From positions 496,001 to 560,000 of the forward strand of contig NZ_JAMZCY010000005.1 of the NCBI RefSeq assembly GCF_024519285.1: a stretch of 64,000 bases of DNA, written 5' to 3'. Source of the stretch: Cohnella sp. WQ 127256 (lineage in GTDB: Bacteria > Bacillota > Bacilli > Paenibacillales > Paenibacillaceae). The translations under genes and the position numbers were made by a program. Positions within the stretch are counted from its first letter, which is position 1; each line of letters opens with the position of its first letter. The notes beneath the pieces are model-generated. The model did not search any database. It had not been told where the DNA came from and saw only the letters and a list, made by a program, of their open reading frames with translations. Shown one piece after another: positions 63,184 to 64,000 of the stretch.

Positions 63184-64000
63184 ATTTAACGGCTGGAACC
63201 TTACAGCATTTGTGGGTTCGCAGAGAGGTATCACCTTATGGCTGGTTCCTCGGTTTCGGGGCGGAAGGCGAACCAGAAGTACATCTCCCATATGGAGAAG
63301 TCGTCGGAAACAAGCCTGAGATCAATACAGAAATCGAAGTGTTCCTGTTCCATGATGATAAGGAGCGGATCACGGCTACCTTACGCAAGCCATTACTAGT
63401 GTTAGGCGAGATGGCCAAGCTTAAGGTGGCGGATTTCCATCCGAATTTCGGTTTCTTTTTGGAGATGGGCATTGGACGCCAGCTTTTGTTGCCGTTGAAG
63501 CAGTTTCCACCGGATCGCAGACAAGTTTGGCCGCAAAAAGGCGATGAGCTGTTCGTCGTGATGAAACAAGACAAAGAGGGCCGTATGCTTGCTCGTCTTG
63601 CCAAGATCGATGATTTCGAACCACAAATTTTCCGTGCGCCAACTTCTTGGCTGAATGAAACAAAAGAAGGCTGGGTAACGGATGTCTATCGTGACGGCGT
63701 ATTTACGTTAGTTGATGGTGGAGTGATCGGTTTAGGCGCTTTAGGATATATTCATGATGGCTCGATGACTCATCCCTTGCGAATCGGTCAGAAGTTTAGT
63801 GGTCGTGTCACGCAGGTTCGTGATGACGGCCGAGTATCGTTAAGTATTCGGGCGAGCAAAGAGGTCGGCCGGGTAGAGGACGCGGATCGCATTCTTGATT
63901 TTCTCAAGGAACGTCCAGGCGGCTCGATGCCTTATTCGGATAAGACGAGCGCGGACGATATCCAGCGACGTTTTCAATTAAGTAAAGCTGCGTTTAAGAG
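63180..64000 (+). CDS. cvfB: S1 RNA-binding domain protein CvfB, 3' end outside the window
   Basis: CvfB is a multi-domain S1-type RNA-binding protein; in Staphylococcus it affects virulence gene expression. Starting with ATG at 63180, overlapping the rsfS stop, 273 codons are open to the window edge. Visible are LWVRREVSPYGWFLGFG, MAKLKVADFHPNFGFFLEMG, KEGWVTDVYRDGVFTLVDGGVIGLGALGYI and GRVTQVRDDGRVSLSIR, matching successive S1-like repeats, then the start of the winged-helix end (SADDIQRRFQLSKAAFK). Confidence 0.88.
   Translation, partial: MNLTAGTLQHLWVRREVSPYGWFLGFGAEGEPEVHLPYGEVVGNKPEINTEIEVFLFHDDKERITATLRKPLLVLGEMAKLKVADFHPNFGFFLEMGIGRQLLLPLKQFPPDRRQVWPQKGDELFVVMKQDKEGRMLARLAKIDDFEPQIFRAPTSWLNETKEGWVTDVYRDGVFTLVDGGVIGLGALGYIHDGSMTHPLRIGQKFSGRVTQVRDDGRVSLSIRASKEVGRVEDADRILDFLKERPGGSMPYSDKTSADDIQRRFQLSKAAFK

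Overview
The window looks like a chromosomal segment of an endospore-forming member of the Paenibacillaceae (Paenibacillus/Cohnella-like). The evidence is strong AGGAGG-type ribosome binding sites, frequent GTG/TTG starts, an uninterrupted sigK, spoVAC-spoVAD-spoVAE, a ytvI-like gene, and Bacillus-style gene order (cymR-yrvO; alaS-ireB-ruvX-DUF1292-mltG-trhP1-trhP2; yqeG-yqeH-aroE-yhbY-nadD-yqeK-rsfS-cvfB). I saw no IS element, prophage, CRISPR array, tRNA or rRNA. This assignment is inference from gene content and order, not from a database search.

Layout. 0.1-6.2 kb: YebC-like regulator, tRNA thiolation (mnmA, with a cysteine desulfurase) and cysteine regulation (cymR), a PRC-barrel protein and an AI-2E-type permease. 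6.15-14.2 kb: a T-box-controlled alaS followed by the ireB-ruvX-DUF1292-mltG block and the tRNA hydroxylation pair trhP1/trhP2; trhP1 seems to start at ATT behind a structured leader. 14.3-23.8 kb: chemoreceptor, class B PBP, YtvI-like permease, deacetylase-YkoP fusion, ilvD and a KapD-like exonuclease. 23.9-27.5 kb: a compact accessory island with a 39-residue membrane protein, two TerB-like proteins, an LRAT-domain protein, a coiled-coil protein and a CxxCxxCC protein; its function is unknown.

27.5-39.3 kb: a TetR-controlled catabolic cluster. The regulator carries an apparent flavodoxin-like C-terminal domain and has a palindrome over its promoter. It is followed by HyuB (with an extra Cys-rich tail), HyuA, a three-part ABC importer, an isochorismatase-type amidase, an MFS transporter and an M20 peptidase. 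Import and stepwise hydrolysis of a hydantoin- or cyclic-ureide-like compound is the simplest reading. 39.6-41.3 kb: an acyltransferase-domain protein and sigK.

41.4-51.85 kb: a complete [NiFe] uptake hydrogenase operon (small and large subunits, cytochrome b, protease, an unfamiliar RR-motif zinc-ribbon protein, hypABFCDE). It is preceded by two Crp/Fnr-type sites, one placed exactly for class II activation. The small subunit lacks both extra cysteines of oxygen-tolerant enzymes, which fits anaerobic control.

51.9-64 kb: spoVAC-D-E, a MoxR/DUF58/transglutaminase operon, and the conserved yqeG-to-cvfB block, with a long palindrome of about 110-130 bp between aroE and yhbY. The last gene, cvfB, runs off the window.
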